Source of the DNA: Sesamum alatum | Lineage: Eukaryota > Streptophyta > Magnoliopsida > Lamiales > Pedaliaceae | Direction: 5' to 3' | Assembly (NCBI GenBank): GCA_034509735.1 | Contig: JACGWO010000011.1 | Coordinates: forward strand, 22,924,979 to 22,988,978 | Length of the DNA stretch: 64,000 nt | Shown: in pieces, positions 61,483 through 64,000 of the stretch | Layout of the letters: every line of letters starts with the position of its first letter | How positions within the stretch are numbered: position 1 is the first letter of the stretch | Notes under the pieces: model-generated | The model's input: only the letters and a program-made list of their open reading frames with translations | Database searches by the model: none | What the model was told of the DNA's origin: nothing | Program-made: the position numbers and the translations under genes

Positions 61483-61779
61483 CCTTTTTTCCATGTCAGC
61501 TGGCTGATGTGGCTTTAAAAGCCACGTCAATTTGTATGTTTTTAAAAAAAAAAAAACTGCCACAGTGGAAAAAGTGACCAATTATATCAAAAGCCCCAAA
61601 TTAATCTAATCATGTGCGGAGCACATGACTAAATTCCGGCGACTTATAAAAATTCCGTCGCCGAAAGGACTAAATTCGCGAAAATTGAAATAATTACAGG
61701 ACTTTTTTGCTAACCTAATAACTTACAGGACTTTTTTGCCAAACAGTAAAAGATACAGGACTAAAAAATCATTTAACCC
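61483..61779. repeat. Right terminal inverted repeat of the MULE
   Basis: Mirror of 56492-56788. The transposase gene would be transcribed leftwards from here. A frame at 61351-61163 (minus, from ATG) ending in a donor-like GTAAGT may be the first transposase exon or leader; I could not decide. Confidence 0.9.
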
Positions 61780-61788
61780 CTATTAATT

Positions 61789-62957
61789 TCATGATTTTCT
61801 TTGAAAAATACAGTATTTTATTACATACTTTAGATAGGTTTTCATTTTATGATTTAGCAAATGAATCTCTAGTATACATTGCATCAATAATTCTAAATTA
61901 ATGTAGATTTTTGGACATATATTGAATTTGCAAATGAAAGAAAAAAGAAAAGGTAAATTTAGAGTATTCCACATATTTCTCGTAGAAAAAATAATCATTT
62001 GATAAATATATCTTTGTTTTTTCACATTTATCTGCATAAATCAATTGTATAGTAACTTAATATTTACTTAATATATCTTCTCTAACTTAACCAAACACCT
62101 CCAAGGTAAACAAATTAATTCCTGATTATATTATTGGTTGTCAATTAGAATATTAAATAAGACACAAAAGATATTAACCCTAGAAGAAACATGACATTTT
62201 TTTACGACTTATTACTATAGTTAAAAATAGAGAATCGTAGTAAATGTTAATTAACCATGAATGCTCAATGACTATTAATCGTTATTTCTGTAAACGAAAT
62301 CAATACATTAATCGTAATTAAAACATTTGCAAATATTTTTGTTATATTTAAAATCAAGGCAAATATTAATTAACTATGGTCAATAGGAAATCCATTTTTT
62401 GTAGTGTTAGAGTACAATATTAATAGTCAACCTGCAAGATTCAATATATATAGCAGGTTAAATTAGCGACCCTTAATTATTAAAAATTTGAAACAAAGAA
62501 TGACAATTATGTACAATAATTGGTAAACAGTAAAATATGTAATAAAGATTATGAGCACGACATTATCTATAATTAACTTGCGTTATATTGTATAGCTTTT
62601 TTTCTTTTTTAGCAAATCGATAATGTTGAATACTATCAACAATCAATACACGTACGTCAATTATTAATATCAAATGGCAAATATGTATAATTAACAAATA
62701 ATTACTATTATACCAATAATGTCTTAGGTTAATTAGTGGTTAAAACTGAGAATCCATGAACAAGTTTGAGATTATAGGTTCGAGTCTTACCAGACGTGTG
62801 AGTATGTATCTCACTTTATGTGAATTATTGTAATTTGTTTATTGTTTTTAGTCAAATTGACGTATTGCTCAATTTATCGAAATGTTGATGAATCATATAT
62901 ATAATACCACTTAAAGAAAAACTACTATTACAGTAAGCCAACAAATACTATTAAAGT
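61789..62957. other. AT-rich intergenic DNA with a MITE end and a SINE remnant
   Basis: 62190-62410 ends CCATTTTTTGTAGTG, a CACTA-type right end with related words inside; its left end is decayed. 62716-62830 is a plus-strand SINE remnant (A-box-like TTAGGTTAATTAGTGG, B-box-like GGTTCGAGTCT). No gene. Confidence 0.4.
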
Positions 62958-63376
62958 CACTATAAGAAAATATGATATTAGTGACAAAATATCAAATGAT
63001 AATTTAAAAGTTGTCACTAAAAATATGTATTAAGAGACAATATTTTTCATCTTGTCACTATATAATTATTAGTGACAAAAATTGTGTATAAAATTATCAC
63101 TAAATACAATTAGTGACACATCTATAGTGACAACTTAGTGACAACACAATATAATAATAACAATTATTTATTGTCACTAATTGTTTTTAGTGACAACTTT
63201 GTGCACATTTTTTTGTCACTAATAACAATTTTTACAAAATAATAGTAATTATTAAAATCATAAAAATAATTATTGTGACAAAATAAACATTCTTGTCACT
63301 AAATATATATAATTAGTGATAATATTAAAATTGTCACTTAATTTTTTTGTGACTAATCTTCTATTTTCTTGTAGTG
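62958..63376. mobile_element. CACTA-type MITE (TTAGTGACA family)
   Basis: Starts CACTATAAGAAAATATGAT and ends TTTTCTTGTAGTG, with AGT on both sides (62955-62957, 63377-63379). The interior is packed with inverted TTGTCACTAA/TTAGTGACAA words. A decayed relative lies at 26225-26508. 419 bp, non-coding. Confidence 0.75.
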
Positions 63377-63749
63377 AGTAAACCAATAACCCAACGTTGG
63401 GGTGACACAGGTCATGCGGTCACAAGTTTAATGTATTGCTCGATTTATCGAGACGTTAATGAATCATGTATGTAATTACGACTTCAAAAAAACAACTACT
63501 ATTAAATTAGAGTAATACCCTAATACTAACGGGAGACAGGTCGTAAGCTTTCAAGTTCGCCAACTAGACTAGGGCTCATTGGATATAATTAAGGTTTGTG
63601 GTCAAAAATTAAAAAAGTGGAAAGAAGCGGGAGGCGAAGATAGAGGCGAATGTAAAGGAGGAGGTGCCATTAGAGGAAAGAAGTAATAAAGATACTGAAA
63701 AAGGCAAAAATCCAACGAGGTTAGAAATGGAGTAATAAATCACGTTCAG
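63377..63749. other. Intergenic DNA with a SINE remnant
   Basis: 63400-63590 contains TCGCCAACTAGACTAGGGCTCATTGG (minus-strand A-box region: TAGTCTAGTTGG) and GTATTGCTCGATTTATCGAGACG. The B box is decayed. The sequence after 63600 is purine-rich with no recognised feature. Confidence 0.4.
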
Positions 63750-64000
63750 TAACGGGCTCCGGCAGATGAGTTTGCAATGCCAAATTTTCTTGTCTGCTTC
63801 TACCCACTGCTTACATACACTCACCTGTATGAATTTATGAGAGAGAGATTCATACGTGGAAAGAGAGAAAAGGAGGGAAGAGGGAGTTTGGATACTACAT
63901 GAACTCTTCATCGCCAGACTGTCCAAACAGCCCTCCAACCCACCCCCACCCCACCCCACCCCCTATATATACCGGATAAGCAAACATGCAAACCCTTCAA
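63750..64000 (+). repeat. Duplicated MOB1 promoter/leader, cut by the window edge
   Basis: Same blocks in the same order as 44660-44920: GGCAGATGAGTT, CTTGTCTGCTTCTACCCACTGC, TTACATACACTCACCT, TCATACGTGGAAAGAGAGAA, GGGAGTTTGGATACTAC, TGAACT, a CCCCACCCC tract, TATATATACCGGATAAGCAA and CCCTTCAA. A TATA box is at about 63964-63970. In the first copy the MOB1 ATG follows about 80 bp after the equivalent of position 64000. Confidence 0.75.

Larger units (their letters stand above)
56492..61779. mobile_element. Complete Mutator-like element (MULE), about 5.3 kb, two convergent genes
   Basis: Terminal inverted repeats of about 297 bp (56492-56788 and 61483-61779) are highly similar from TTAAATGATTTTTT(G/A)GTCCTG inwards to CAGCTGACATGGAAAAAA. 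They include a palindrome GTGGCTTTTAAAGCCAC. Between them are a MURA-type transposase (minus strand, starting near the right end) and a GRF zinc-finger gene (plus strand, starting about 110 bp inside the left repeat). Gene ends face each other in the middle. The transposase is now broken; the second gene looks intact. Confidence 0.9.

Overview
This is a 64 kb window of AT-rich nuclear DNA from a flowering plant, most likely a eudicot. The evidence is GT-AG introns, plant-only gene families (peroxisomal OPR3, a germin-like cupin, an eight-cysteine lipid-transfer-type protein) and a dense mix of typical plant transposons. An asterid/Lamiales origin is a guess. A run of exactly 500 N (29622-30121) is an assembly gap placeholder.

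Four ordinary host genes can be supported. (1) A five-exon 12-oxophytodienoate reductase 3 gene (4837-8804, +, 392 aa) ends in the peroxisomal signal SRL and belongs to jasmonate synthesis. (2) An intronless germin-like/ABP19-type protein (16946-17581, +, 211 aa) has a clear TATA box, and a tandem array of 234-bp units runs into its promoter. (3) A secreted eight-cysteine protein of the lipid-transfer/trypsin-inhibitor superfamily lies at 27195-27593 (-). (4) A seven-exon MOB1 kinase activator gene (44995-47199, +, 215 aa) belongs to the Hippo/NDR pathway. The last ~250 bp of the window resemble the MOB1 promoter and leader, so a second MOB1 copy probably starts just past the right edge.

Most of the rest is transposable elements, many with both ends and target-site duplications readable by eye. 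They include a complete ~5.3 kb Mutator-like element (56492-61779); two related ~1.3 kb Mutator-type elements with GC-rich cores (644-1950, 41370-42708); another Mutator-type element (11084-12224); a ~3.1 kb CACTA element (33609-36700); four CACTA-type MITEs; an L1-like LINE (18299-22313) nested in a Helitron-like element (17935-22499); several tRNA-derived SINEs; the 3' end of a Tat-like Ty3/gypsy element with an antisense ORF (about 36880-41049); and many small inverted-repeat MITEs.

The most interesting object is the 5.3 kb Mutator-like element. Besides a decayed MURA-type transposase it carries an intact-looking two-exon gene on the opposite strand for a 119-aa GRF zinc-finger, coiled-coil, membrane-anchored protein. 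The two genes converge, as mudrA and mudrB do in maize MuDR. A second, unrelated-looking Mutator-type element at 11.1-12.2 kb holds what looks like the start of a GRF zinc finger too. This suggests that GRF proteins are recurrent second genes of Mutator elements here.
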